Source: CAZCPB01 sp044223975 (GTDB taxonomy: Bacteria; Planctomycetota; Phycisphaerae; Phycisphaerales; UBA1924). Taken from it: 64,000 nucleotides of DNA. The stretch spans positions 310,001 to 374,000 of the forward strand of contig JBGALI010000001.1 of the NCBI GenBank assembly GCA_044223975.1, in the 5' to 3' direction. This document shows positions 49,327 to 57,527 of this stretch, one piece after another. The translations under genes were made by a program, and so were the position numbers. Positions within the stretch are counted from its first letter, which is position 1, and each line of letters opens with the position of its first letter. The notes beneath the pieces are model-generated. The model made no database searches, was not told the origin of the DNA, and saw only the letters and a list, made by a program, of their open reading frames with translations.

Positions 49327-51507
49327 TTACTCCACGTTCAGCGTCCGCAGGTACTCCGCCAGCTCCGCCTCCAGCCGCTGCTGGTCGGCCTGCGTGGTCT
49401 TCACGTCCGCGTCGATCGCCTCCACCCTGTTCTCCTGCTCGGTGAACTTCTGCAGGTACCGCGCGTAGACCGAGGCCTGCTGGCCCACCGTCTTCATGTT
49501 CTCGCGGATGCGGTTCTGGTCCTTGTCGATCTCGGCCCGCTCGGCCGCCAGGCGCTGGATCTTCTGGGCCGCGTCGGTCACCAGCTGACGCCGCCGCGCC
49601 GCCTCCTTCACCGCCTCGATCACCGCGCCGGACACCTTGCCGTTGCGCGACTGCTCGACCAGCCACTTGAAGTCAAGGTCCGTCAGGCCCACGGTCTGGT
49701 ACTCGACGTGCTCCTGCACGACCTTGAACTCGGCCTGCTTGGCGCTGTCGATGTTCAGCTCGAAGCGGTACAGCCCCTCGGTCTTCTCGGTGGGCTTGGC
49801 CGGCTCGACCAGGTCCCAGTTCATCAGTTTGGGCTGCTCGAGGATGAGCGTGCGGGGCCTCTGCTTGTCCTTGTTGGCGAAGGTGTAGGCGGTGGTGTGC
49901 CGCTGCTTGACCGTCTGCTCGAAGGCGCCGTTGACGATCCGGACCTTGCGCAGTTCGGAGGCCTGGTCCTCCTTGAGCTGGGCATCGACCTCCAGGTCGA
50001 CCGAGTAGGCAAGCAGGCGCTTGTCCCCCGCGCCCACGTGCCCGATCTGGGCGTCGCCGGCGTAGGCGGCCCCGTCGTAGACGCTGATGGGCCCGGGGAT
50101 GAGTTGCAAGTTGGTCGAGTTGGTGAGCTCCACGCCCCGCATGGGGTTGCGGGCCCCGTCGTTGCGGTTGTAGATGCTGACGCGCCGTGACTGAACGGGC
50201 GCGGAGAGGATCGGGATCATCGCCGACTTCTGCCGCTCGATGGTGACGGGGTTCTCGAGCTGGTACTGGAAGACCTCGCCGCTCTCGACGGCCTGGGCCT
50301 GAGCGCGGGCGGCGTAGTTCTGAAGATCTTCCGCAGAAACGCCGGGCTGGCCAGTCGCGAAGGCCAGCTTCTCCGCAGCGTCCGATTCGCTGCGACCACC
50401 CGCACCGGCGCGGCTTGCGGCCGGTTTGGCTGGCACGGCGGCGGGCGCCTTGGCCCGCGATGCCACCAACGCATCATCCTTGTACACGGCGCCGAGTTGA
50501 CGAGTGAGTTCCACCTGCCCTCCCTCGTACGCCCGCGGCATCACCCCCGGCACCGTCGGCACGGGAATCTCGGGCCTGAACACGTACAGCGGCTCGTACA
50601 GGTCCATCCGGAAACTCACCGGCCGCCCCGACACCAGCCCCAGGGCCACGTTCGTCCAGTCCTCGTCGGTCGTGTTCTCGACGATCGCCCAGCCCTGCAT
50701 GGTCGCGTCCGTCGCGGACGGCGCCCCCCCGGCCTTCGATGGGGGCGCCTCGGGCAGGATCAGCCGGTAGCTGGTCTTCCACACCGGCATCTCGTGGATG
50801 TACCCGACGATCGCCTCGCGGGCCCCGTTGCCGCGGAACGTCACGTCGACCGACTTGGTCCGGTCCGCGCGGTGCTCGGCCAGCGCCGCCAGGGCCTTGT
50901 TCAACTCTGCGTTGAGCGACTCGTCGTCGAACGTGATTGAGGAGATGCTCCGCAGGTTGACGGCCTTGATGCCCGACGGGGTGACCAGCGTCACGTACGG
51001 CACGTCGATCGGCGGCTGGTCCTTGCCGGCCGATTCCTTGCGCATCTCGGTGCCCAGGATGGTGCCGCCCACCTGCCCGTCGGGCGTGGTGATCTTCACG
51101 GCCGAGCCTCGGAGGCGCTCCAGGAGCTGACGGATGTCGGGGTTGTCGGAGATATCGATCCCGAAGCTGGCCAGGCGCTTGCTGAGCGGGTCCTTGCTGC
51201 CGTACCGGATGCTGTCGACGCTGCCGCCCTTGTCGAGCACGAACATGCTCTTCAGGATGTCGTTGACCTGGTCGGTGGCGAAGCGGAGCTGGATGTCGGC
51301 GTTGCCGTCGATCATGCCGCGGCGCTCAAAGGCGCCCACGCCCGAGCGGTACAGGACGATCCGCCGGATCGGCAGCGTCTCACGCACGTCCGCGGCACGG
51401 GCCACGGGCGTTTGGGCCGTCGCCGCCGCGGGCGCGAGCAAGATGGGGGCCGAGAGCGCCAAGCCGCAGATGGCGACAAGAACTCGGGCAAAGCTCGTGG
51501 TGTGCAT
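49327..51507 (-). CDS. Exported DUF4139-domain protein
   Basis: 726 residues. A signal peptide (ARVLVAICGLALSAPILLAPAAATAQ) is followed by a domain with LPIRRIVLYRSGVGAFERRGMIDGNADIQLRF, the DUF4139 N-terminal part. The DUF4139 region lies in the middle (WKTSYRLILPEA, GWAIVENTTDEDWTNVALGLVSGRPVSF, typical W-x-x-x-Y and ENxTxxDW signatures). A Gln/Ala/Arg-rich linker and a C-terminal coiled coil (about 640-720: QKIQRLAAERAEIDKDQNRI...) end the protein. Function is unknown; it is probably periplasmic or outer-membrane. Start 51507 is preferred because GGAGG lies 6 nt upstream; the ATG at 51513 overlaps that site. Confidence 0.85.
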   Translation of the reverse strand: MHTTSFARVLVAICGLALSAPILLAPAAATAQTPVARAADVRETLPIRRIVLYRSGVGAFERRGMIDGNADIQLRFATDQVNDILKSMFVLDKGGSVDSIRYGSKDPLSKRLASFGIDISDNPDIRQLLERLRGSAVKITTPDGQVGGTILGTEMRKESAGKDQPPIDVPYVTLVTPSGIKAVNLRSISSITFDDESLNAELNKALAALAEHRADRTKSVDVTFRGNGAREAIVGYIHEMPVWKTSYRLILPEAPPSKAGGAPSATDATMQGWAIVENTTDEDWTNVALGLVSGRPVSFRMDLYEPLYVFRPEIPVPTVPGVMPRAYEGGQVELTRQLGAVYKDDALVASRAKAPAAVPAKPAASRAGAGGRSESDAAEKLAFATGQPGVSAEDLQNYAARAQAQAVESGEVFQYQLENPVTIERQKSAMIPILSAPVQSRRVSIYNRNDGARNPMRGVELTNSTNLQLIPGPISVYDGAAYAGDAQIGHVGAGDKRLLAYSVDLEVDAQLKEDQASELRKVRIVNGAFEQTVKQRHTTAYTFANKDKQRPRTLILEQPKLMNWDLVEPAKPTEKTEGLYRFELNIDSAKQAEFKVVQEHVEYQTVGLTDLDFKWLVEQSRNGKVSGAVIEAVKEAARRRQLVTDAAQKIQRLAAERAEIDKDQNRIRENMKTVGQQASVYARYLQKFTEQENRVEAIDADVKTTQADQQRLEAELAEYLRTLNVE

Positions 51508-51653
51508 GATCATCCTCCCCGTGGGTGGTGCGCGTCACTCTACACCGTCAGACGCATCAGGTCCGGGCAGGGTCCGTAACCGGGACGTAACAGGCTGGTG
51601 TGAGCCCCTCCATGGGCGTTGTCCGGCGGACTTCCGTCCCCTGAACGCCAAGG

Positions 51654-51659
51654 TATAGT
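51654..51659 (+). promoter_or_regulatory. -10 element TATAGT before the FAD/Fe-S oxidoreductase gene
   Basis: TATAGT ends 8 nt before the ATG at 51668, without a Shine-Dalgarno site between them. Confidence 0.45.
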
Positions 51660-51667
51660 CCCGTCGC

Positions 51668-54600
51668 ATGATGCGGATCCCACTGCCGCAGGCGCCCGCG
51701 CAGAACACACCCGCGGCGTCGGAGCGCGCCGAACTCACGCCACGCGAGCGTGAATCCCTGGCTCGCGACCTCGCGACGGCGCTGGAGGGCCAGGTTCGCT
51801 TCGGCCTGCACGACCGCCTTCTCTACGCGACCGACGCATCTCTCTACCAGGTCGAACCGCTCGGTGTCGTGATCCCCGCGAGCATCGAGGACGCGGTCCG
51901 CGCCGTGGAGTTTTGCGCATCGCGCGACCTCCCCATCCTCCCCCGCGGCGGCGGCACGAGCCTCGCCGGCCAGTGCACCAACCGCGCCGTGGTCATTGAT
52001 TTCTCAGCACACTGTCGCGCTGTCATCGAGATCGACGCCGCCGGGCGTCGAGCCCGCGTCGAGCCCGGCGTCACCGTCGATGAGCTGAACGAGCAACTCG
52101 TGCCCCACGGTCTGTTCTTCGCTCCCGACCCCGCCACCAGTCGTCACGCCAACATCGGCGGATGCATCGGCAACAACGCCGCGGGGGCCCGGTCCATCCT
52201 CTACAGACGAACCAGCGAGAGTGTCCTGGCGATCGACGCGGCCCTCGCGAGCGGGGCGCGTGTCCGCTTCGGCGGCGGTGCCGCGGCACGCGACGCCCGA
52301 ACGGCCGCCATCACCGCGGGAGTGGCCGATATCGTCCGCCGACATTCAGTCCAGATCCGCGAGCGGTTTCCGAAAACGATCCGGCGGAACGCCGGGTACG
52401 GCCTCGACATGATCCTGCGGCAACTGGATGAGGTTCCCGTCGGTTCGTCGGCGGCCGCGGAACGCGAACTCCTGAAATCCCTGAATCTCGCCCCGCTCCT
52501 GTGCGGGTCCGAAGGCACGCTTGCTCTCACTCTCGGCGCCGAGCTTCAACTCCACCCTCTTCCGAAGGCCAAAGGCCTCGCGGTACTCTCCTTCTCCTCG
52601 CTCGACGCGGCGATCGCTGCCGTGCAGCCCATTCTGGCCACGCATCCCTCCGCCGTCGAACTCCTCGACGACACCGTCATCGATCTCGCACGCGCCAACG
52701 CGGAGTATCGGCGCTACGTCGATCTGCTCCCGGCGCCGACCGAGGGACCGCTGAAGGCCGCTCTTTACGTCGAGTACTTCGCGCACGCCTCCGCGACCGA
52801 ACTTCCGTCGAAGTTTGAAGAGCTGCGGCGCGTCGTGCCCGGTATCGCCTCTGCCGCGCACACCGACGCCGGCGCCATGCTCAGCGCCTGGAAACTCCGC
52901 AAGGCCGGCGAGCCCCTGCTGCACGGCGTCGCCGGTGCGCGTAAGCCCATCACGTTCATTGAAGATAACGCGATCCCGGTGGAGAACCTCGCCCGCTTCG
53001 TGCACGGGTGCCGCGCCATCGTCGATGCCCACGGTACGCGGGCAGCCTATTGGGCCCACGCCTCTGTCGGTGTGCTCCACGTGCGTCCGCTGCTCGACCC
53101 GCACGACGAGGCCGATCGCGCGCGCATGCGATCGATCGCGGTTCAAGTCGCCGACCTTGCCCGCAGCCTCGGTGGCGTGATGTCCGGCGAGCACGGCGAT
53201 GGGCGAGTTCGTACTCCCCTGCTCGAGCGGTTCTACGGACGCGAGCTGATGGGCGCGTTCCGCGAGGTCAAGCGCCTCTTTGACCCGCGCAACCTGCTGA
53301 ACCCGGGGAACATCGTCGACCTCACGGGCGACAACCCGCGTCCTATCGAGTCGATCACGGAGCGATTACGCGTCATGCCCGACCCCGGGGCGCCGCAGCG
53401 CCCGCTTCCCATCCCCGACCCCGGCACGTTCTTCGACTACACGGACCAGCACGGCTTCGACGGCGCCGTTGAGATGTGCAACGGCGCCGGCGTCTGCCGC
53501 AAGAAGCAGGGTGGCACCATGTGCCCGTCCTACATGGCCACGCTCGACGAGCGTCACTCGACCCGCGGCCGCGGAAACGCCCTGCGGCTGGCCATCACCG
53601 GTCAGTCGGTCGCGCCCGACGGCGCGGACGCGAGATGGTCCGATCCGGAGACCATCGCGACCCTCGACCTCTGCCTCTCGTGCAAGGCGTGCAAGACCGA
53701 GTGCCCCAGCAACGTCGACATCGCCCGCCTCAAGGCCGAGTACACCGCCCAGCGATTCCGCGCCCGCGGCGTTCCCCTCGCGGCACGCATGTTCGGGGCG
53801 GTCCGCACGCTCAATCGCCTGGGTTCGATCACCCCCGATCTCGCCAACGCGGCGGGAGCATCAGCCCTGGGACGCTGGGTGATGAAGCGACTGCTCAAGA
53901 TCGACCCGCGCCGATCCTTGCCGCCGTTCGCTCGTTCGCTCGAATCACGCTGGCAAGCAGGGCTCCCGGGGCGCGGCGAGCCCACCGTGGTCCTCTTCGG
54001 CGATTGTTTCACGATGTACAACGAGCCGCAAGTGGGACTTGCCGCCCGTCGCGTGCTCGAGGCCTTTGGGTACCGGGTTGTGCTGGCCAACGCAGGGTGC
54101 TGCGGGCGGGCCAAGATCTCGACCGGCCTTCTCCCCGAGGCGATCGACGAGATCGACGCGACGCTCGAACGAATGGCGCCGATGATCGACGATCCGGACG
54201 TTCACGCGATCGTGTTCGCCGAACCCTCGTGCCTCTCCGCGGTGAAGGACGACTGGCTCGCGCTCAAGCTGCACGCGCCGATCGAAACCCGCCGACGCCT
54301 CGCCGCCAAGTCGTTTCTCCCCGAGCAATTCCTCGATACCCGGTGGGACAACCACCCGCGCCGTCCACGGTTCCGTGCTCCCGCGGGCGACGTGATCTTT
54401 CACGGTCACTGCCACCAGAAGGCCCTGTGGGGAGGCGAGTCCAGCGCCGCGATGCTCAAGCGTGTCTGCGGCAACCGGCTCCGCGTGCTGGACTCTGGCT
54501 GCTGCGGGATGGCCGGTTCCTTTGGCTTCACTGCTCCGCGGTTCGATCTCTCGATGCGGATCGGCAACCTGGTGCTGCTCCCCGCCGTCCGTGAAGCGCC

Positions 54601-54715
54601 ACAATCGTCGGCCGTCGTGGCTCCGGGAACGTCCTGCCGCCATCAGATCCACGACGGCGCGGCGCGGGCCGCGATGCACCCCGTGGAGTTGCTGGAATCT
54701 CTTCTCGAGACGTAG
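51668..54715 (+). CDS. FAD-linked oxidase / Fe-S oxidoreductase fusion (YdiJ type)
   Basis: 1015 residues, the length of E. coli YdiJ (1018), which oxidises D-2-hydroxyglutarate. Domain order: FAD-binding type 4 (about 50-240, with PILPRGGGTSLAGQC and HANIGGCIGNNAAGARS), FAD-oxidase C-terminal part (to about 545, GEHGDGRVRTPLLERFYG), a 4Fe-4S module with GVCRKKQGGTMCPS (first Cys610) and C669LSCKACKTEC679, then two CCG cysteine-rich domains (GDCFTMYNEP...AGCCGRAK and HGHCHQKALWG...DSGCCGMAGSFG). Electrons pass from a 2-hydroxy acid to the membrane or another carrier. Substrate is uncertain: D-lactate, D-2-hydroxyglutarate and glycolate are options. Start 51668 or 51671. Confidence 0.9.
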   Translation: MMRIPLPQAPAQNTPAASERAELTPRERESLARDLATALEGQVRFGLHDRLLYATDASLYQVEPLGVVIPASIEDAVRAVEFCASRDLPILPRGGGTSLAGQCTNRAVVIDFSAHCRAVIEIDAAGRRARVEPGVTVDELNEQLVPHGLFFAPDPATSRHANIGGCIGNNAAGARSILYRRTSESVLAIDAALASGARVRFGGGAAARDARTAAITAGVADIVRRHSVQIRERFPKTIRRNAGYGLDMILRQLDEVPVGSSAAAERELLKSLNLAPLLCGSEGTLALTLGAELQLHPLPKAKGLAVLSFSSLDAAIAAVQPILATHPSAVELLDDTVIDLARANAEYRRYVDLLPAPTEGPLKAALYVEYFAHASATELPSKFEELRRVVPGIASAAHTDAGAMLSAWKLRKAGEPLLHGVAGARKPITFIEDNAIPVENLARFVHGCRAIVDAHGTRAAYWAHASVGVLHVRPLLDPHDEADRARMRSIAVQVADLARSLGGVMSGEHGDGRVRTPLLERFYGRELMGAFREVKRLFDPRNLLNPGNIVDLTGDNPRPIESITERLRVMPDPGAPQRPLPIPDPGTFFDYTDQHGFDGAVEMCNGAGVCRKKQGGTMCPSYMATLDERHSTRGRGNALRLAITGQSVAPDGADARWSDPETIATLDLCLSCKACKTECPSNVDIARLKAEYTAQRFRARGVPLAARMFGAVRTLNRLGSITPDLANAAGASALGRWVMKRLLKIDPRRSLPPFARSLESRWQAGLPGRGEPTVVLFGDCFTMYNEPQVGLAARRVLEAFGYRVVLANAGCCGRAKISTGLLPEAIDEIDATLERMAPMIDDPDVHAIVFAEPSCLSAVKDDWLALKLHAPIETRRRLAAKSFLPEQFLDTRWDNHPRRPRFRAPAGDVIFHGHCHQKALWGGESSAAMLKRVCGNRLRVLDSGCCGMAGSFGFTAPRFDLSMRIGNLVLLPAVREAPQSSAVVAPGTSCRHQIHDGAARAAMHPVELLESLLET

Positions 54716-54724
54716 AGCAACGGT

Positions 54725-54949
54725 TCACGGAAGTTCGCGGCGCCTTCGTGTCACCGGGTCGTACTCATACACCTTCCCCGGCTCCTCGCCCGCGCACGAC
54801 TTGTGCGCCTTGTCGCAGAACGGCGGCGTCGCGCTGAGGCCGCAGGCGCAGATCCAGATCGCTTTGAGGTTCCCCTGTTCATCGCGTGGGAACTGCGCCG
54901 GTTCGATCTTGATCGGCGCCGTCGCGTCCATCTTTACCATCCGAGCCAT
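54725..54949 (-). CDS. CDGSH-type iron-sulfur protein
   Basis: 74 residues. It contains one CDGSH-type motif: Cys34, Cys36, Cys45 and His49 in CACGLSATPPFCDKAHK, the 3Cys-1His ligands of a 2Fe-2S cluster, with the Gly-Ser of CDGSH replaced by Lys-Ala. Single-motif proteins of this size are often redox or cluster-transfer factors. AAGGA lies 7 nt before the ATG at 54949. It converges on the FAD/Fe-S oxidoreductase gene (9-bp gap) and is upstream of nothing on its strand except the moxR gene 68 bp before it, which could transcribe it. Confidence 0.88.
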   Translation of the reverse strand: MARMVKMDATAPIKIEPAQFPRDEQGNLKAIWICACGLSATPPFCDKAHKSCAGEEPGKVYEYDPVTRRRRELP

Positions 54950-55016
54950 CGCCTGGTCCTTCTGCGCGCCGTGCGCGATTCGGGGTGATCCGCCGTGCAC
55001 CGCGCGGCCCGCTGGC

Positions 55017-56000
55017 TCACGCCGGGCTCGCGATCGTTTCCAGGATCGATTGGAGTATTCGCGCCGGCGGCTCCGCCGCGGACGTGAACGACGACCGCAC
55101 GATCACCCGGTGCGCGCACACCTCGATCACGTTGCGCAGAATGTCCTCGGGGATCACGTAGTCGCGGCCGTTGAACACCGCGGTGGCCCGCGCCGCCTGC
55201 GCCAAGGCCAGCGCCCCGCGCGGCGACACGCCCACGCGGAGCCGGTCGTCGCGCCGGGTCGCGTTGGCGAAGGCCACGATGTACTCGATCAGTGCGCGGT
55301 CGATGCGTGCCGCGTCGGCCCGCTCCTGAAGCGCAAGCACGTCGGCCTTGGTGAGCACGTGCCGCAGCTCGGGCAGCGACGTGCTCGCCGGGCGCAGGTC
55401 GAGCACCCGGGCCTCGTCCGCCGGGCTGGGGTACCCCAGGCTCATCCGCATCAGGAAACGGTCGAGCTGGTTCTCCGGCAGGGGGTAGGTGCCCTCGTAG
55501 TCCGAAGGGTTCTGCGTCGCCACCACCATGAACGGAGGGTCGAGTCGCGTGGTCTTCCCGTCCACCGAAACCGATCCCTCGCTCATGGCTTCCAGCAGCG
55601 CCGTTTGTGTCCGCGGCGGGGTTCGGTTGATCTCGTCCGCCAGCACGATGTTCGCAAAGATCGGGCCCGGCTTGAACACGAATTCGCCCGTGTTGCGGTC
55701 GAAGATCGACACTCCCAGCACGTCACCGGGCAGCAGGTCGGGCGTGAGCTGCACGCGGCTGAAGACGCAGTCGATGCTCCGAGCCAGCGCCATCGCCAGC
55801 ACCGTCTTGCCCACCCCGGGCACGTCCTCGATGAGCACGTGCCCCCGTGCCAGCAGGCAGCAGATAAGCTTGTCGATCGAGGCGCTGCTTCCCAGGAACA
55901 CCCGGGCGATGTTGTCCCGCAGAACGGCGACCTGCGAGCCCGCCCGCGCCTGCTCGGCGTGATCGGACCCGGCCTTGGCTGATCTGGTAGCTTGTGTCAC
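55017..56000 (-). CDS. MoxR-family AAA+ ATPase
   Basis: 327 residues. MoxR ATPases act as chaperones that remodel or activate partner proteins. Walker A is GVGKT (62-66) in EDVPGVGKT, Walker B ANIVLADEINR with the catalytic Glu, and sensor regions NPSDYEGTYPLPENQLDRFLMR and VSPRGALALAQAARA. The start is a GTG at 56000 with TATACT 9 nt upstream and no Shine-Dalgarno site. The DUF58 and von Willebrand A genes that usually follow moxR are missing. Instead the CDGSH gene follows, and the divergent gene encodes a zinc-ribbon membrane protein. Confidence 0.92.
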   Translation of the reverse strand: MTQATRSAKAGSDHAEQARAGSQVAVLRDNIARVFLGSSASIDKLICCLLARGHVLIEDVPGVGKTVLAMALARSIDCVFSRVQLTPDLLPGDVLGVSIFDRNTGEFVFKPGPIFANIVLADEINRTPPRTQTALLEAMSEGSVSVDGKTTRLDPPFMVVATQNPSDYEGTYPLPENQLDRFLMRMSLGYPSPADEARVLDLRPASTSLPELRHVLTKADVLALQERADAARIDRALIEYIVAFANATRRDDRLRVGVSPRGALALAQAARATAVFNGRDYVIPEDILRNVIEVCAHRVIVRSSFTSAAEPPARILQSILETIASPA

Positions 56001-56009
56001 GGGGGGCAG

Positions 56010-56015
56010 AGTATA
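56010..56015 (-). promoter_or_regulatory. -10 element TATACT of the moxR gene
   Basis: On the minus strand TATACT ends 9 nt before the GTG at 56000. It is the closest match to a TATAAT box among the leaderless candidates. Confidence 0.5.
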
Positions 56016-56055
56016 GGGGTTGCCGCTCGAACGTCGGCACCGGGGATTCGTGGGA

Positions 56056-57003
56056 GTGAGCGAAGAACGTCCGCCTCCATCCACCGCCGAGATGCGGTCG
56101 CAGGCCGCGCTGCTCGCCAGCGAGCTTACCGGAAACCTGCCCTGCGCCCGCTGCCGCTACAACCTGCGCGGGCTGTCGGTGCGCGGGGTGTGCCCGGAGT
56201 GCGGCGTGCCGGTCCGTGCCACCCTTCTGGCCGTCGTCGACCCTCACGCCTCTGAGATCCAGCCCATCTTCCATCCGCACCTCACCGCCATCGGGCTGCA
56301 GCTTTGGTCCTTTTCGGCGCTTCTTGCGGCGCTGGCGACCTGGCTGCTCCGCGGCGCCGACCTTGCGCACGTCTTCGGGCTCACCAGGCCCGGGGCGGGC
56401 TGGCCCGGAGAGACTCTGCCGCGGGCGGTGCCCGTGCTCCTCCTGCTCTCGGGGATCGGGGCGACCGCCCTGATCCGACCGCACGCTTTGATCCCTCGGC
56501 GATACATCTGGGCGGCGGCCGGCGCGTGTGCCGCGTACCTCGCTTTGGCGGCGGTGACCTGGCGCATACACGTCGACGTCGACGCGTGGACATCCTCGGT
56601 GTTTTTCCGCAACGGCGCCAGGTCCGCCGAGCGGCCGTTGTTCCGAGTGGCCTCGGACGTGCTCGTCGCGGCGATCGCGCTTGGACTTCGGCCCAACGCC
56701 AGGCTCCTGGTGGCCAGGTCCCTGCTCCTCCGCAGCGGCGATGTGGATCGTCAGACGCTGGCCGCCCTGGCCGGTGCGGCGGGCGTCGCGCTGCTTGGCG
56801 ACCTCCTCCATCTGGGATCGGCGATGATGGACCCCTCGCGCTCCGAACTCGTGCGCTTGATGGGCACCATGCTCATCGGGCTTGGCTCGACGCTGCTTAC
56901 CATCGGGCTGATCGGCGTGGCTTGGGACTGTGTGCGGCTGTGGCCCGCGACCGTGGCCCCGCCCCTTGCCCTCGAAGACGTCGTCGGCCAGCGCCCGGGG
57001 TAA
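56056..57003 (+). CDS. Zinc-ribbon membrane protein of unknown function
   Basis: 315 residues. After about 25 residues a C-x2-C zinc ribbon appears: CARCRYNLRGLSVRGVCPEC (about residues 31-50), which is frequent in planctomycete membrane proteins. Around 240 residues with about eight hydrophobic segments follow (for example LWSFSALLAALATWLL, VPVLLLLSGIGATALI, GTMLIGLGSTLLTIGLIGVAW). No catalytic residues are recognised. GTG 56056 is preferred, with GTG 56050 also possible. It is divergent from moxR and 3 bp before a minimal metallopeptidase gene, so the two are co-transcribed. Confidence 0.75.
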   Translation: MSEERPPPSTAEMRSQAALLASELTGNLPCARCRYNLRGLSVRGVCPECGVPVRATLLAVVDPHASEIQPIFHPHLTAIGLQLWSFSALLAALATWLLRGADLAHVFGLTRPGAGWPGETLPRAVPVLLLLSGIGATALIRPHALIPRRYIWAAAGACAAYLALAAVTWRIHVDVDAWTSSVFFRNGARSAERPLFRVASDVLVAAIALGLRPNARLLVARSLLLRSGDVDRQTLAALAGAAGVALLGDLLHLGSAMMDPSRSELVRLMGTMLIGLGSTLLTIGLIGVAWDCVRLWPATVAPPLALEDVVGQRPG

Positions 57004-57006
57004 TCT

Positions 57007-57417
57007 GTGAACGCCAAGGAACGCGACCGATTTGACCGCTTGCTCGCCGAGGTGATCGAGGACCTGCCCCCCGGCATCGCCAGGCTCCTCGACGAGGTGC
57101 CGGTCATCGCTCTGGACCGGCCCACGCCCGAAATGCTCCGGGACCTGGGCATCGACCCGTCCAACGAGAAGGAAGCCACGTCCCTCTGCGGCCTGCACAC
57201 CGGCGTCGCCAACACCGATCGCTCCGTGGAACGCAGCGCCGAACTCCCCAGCGAGATCCACCTCTTCCGCGAGGGGATCCTCGACCTAGCGGGGGGATGG
57301 GACCAGGTGGACGCCGAGGAGTGGATCGGCGAGGAGATATGGGTCACGCTCCTGCACGAGATCGGCCATCAGTTCGGGCTCGACGAGGACGATCTTGAGC
57401 GGCTCGGGTATGACTAG
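57007..57417 (+). CDS. Minimal zinc metallopeptidase (possible minigluzincin)
   Basis: 136 residues. The zinc motif HEIGHQFGLDEDDLE lies at His117-His121 and beyond, with the third ligand possibly in the following Glu/Asp-rich turn. The small size and the pattern IHLFREGIL...VTLLHEIGHQFGLDE match the DUF1025/minigluzincin metallopeptidase family. There is no signal peptide, so it is cytosolic. The GTG start lies 3 bp after the stop of the zinc-ribbon membrane protein. Its substrate is unknown, and it sits between that gene and sppA. Confidence 0.85.
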   Translation: MNAKERDRFDRLLAEVIEDLPPGIARLLDEVPVIALDRPTPEMLRDLGIDPSNEKEATSLCGLHTGVANTDRSVERSAELPSEIHLFREGILDLAGGWDQVDAEEWIGEEIWVTLLHEIGHQFGLDEDDLERLGYD

Positions 57418-57527
57418 GCCCCGGGCAGCGGGCCATGCAGGGCGGGGCCGACGGAAGTCTGGCCCACTACAGTCTCGCCGCCCGATGACAGGATCGTTGG
57501 TGATTGTGCCCCACAGGGAGTTCCCCG

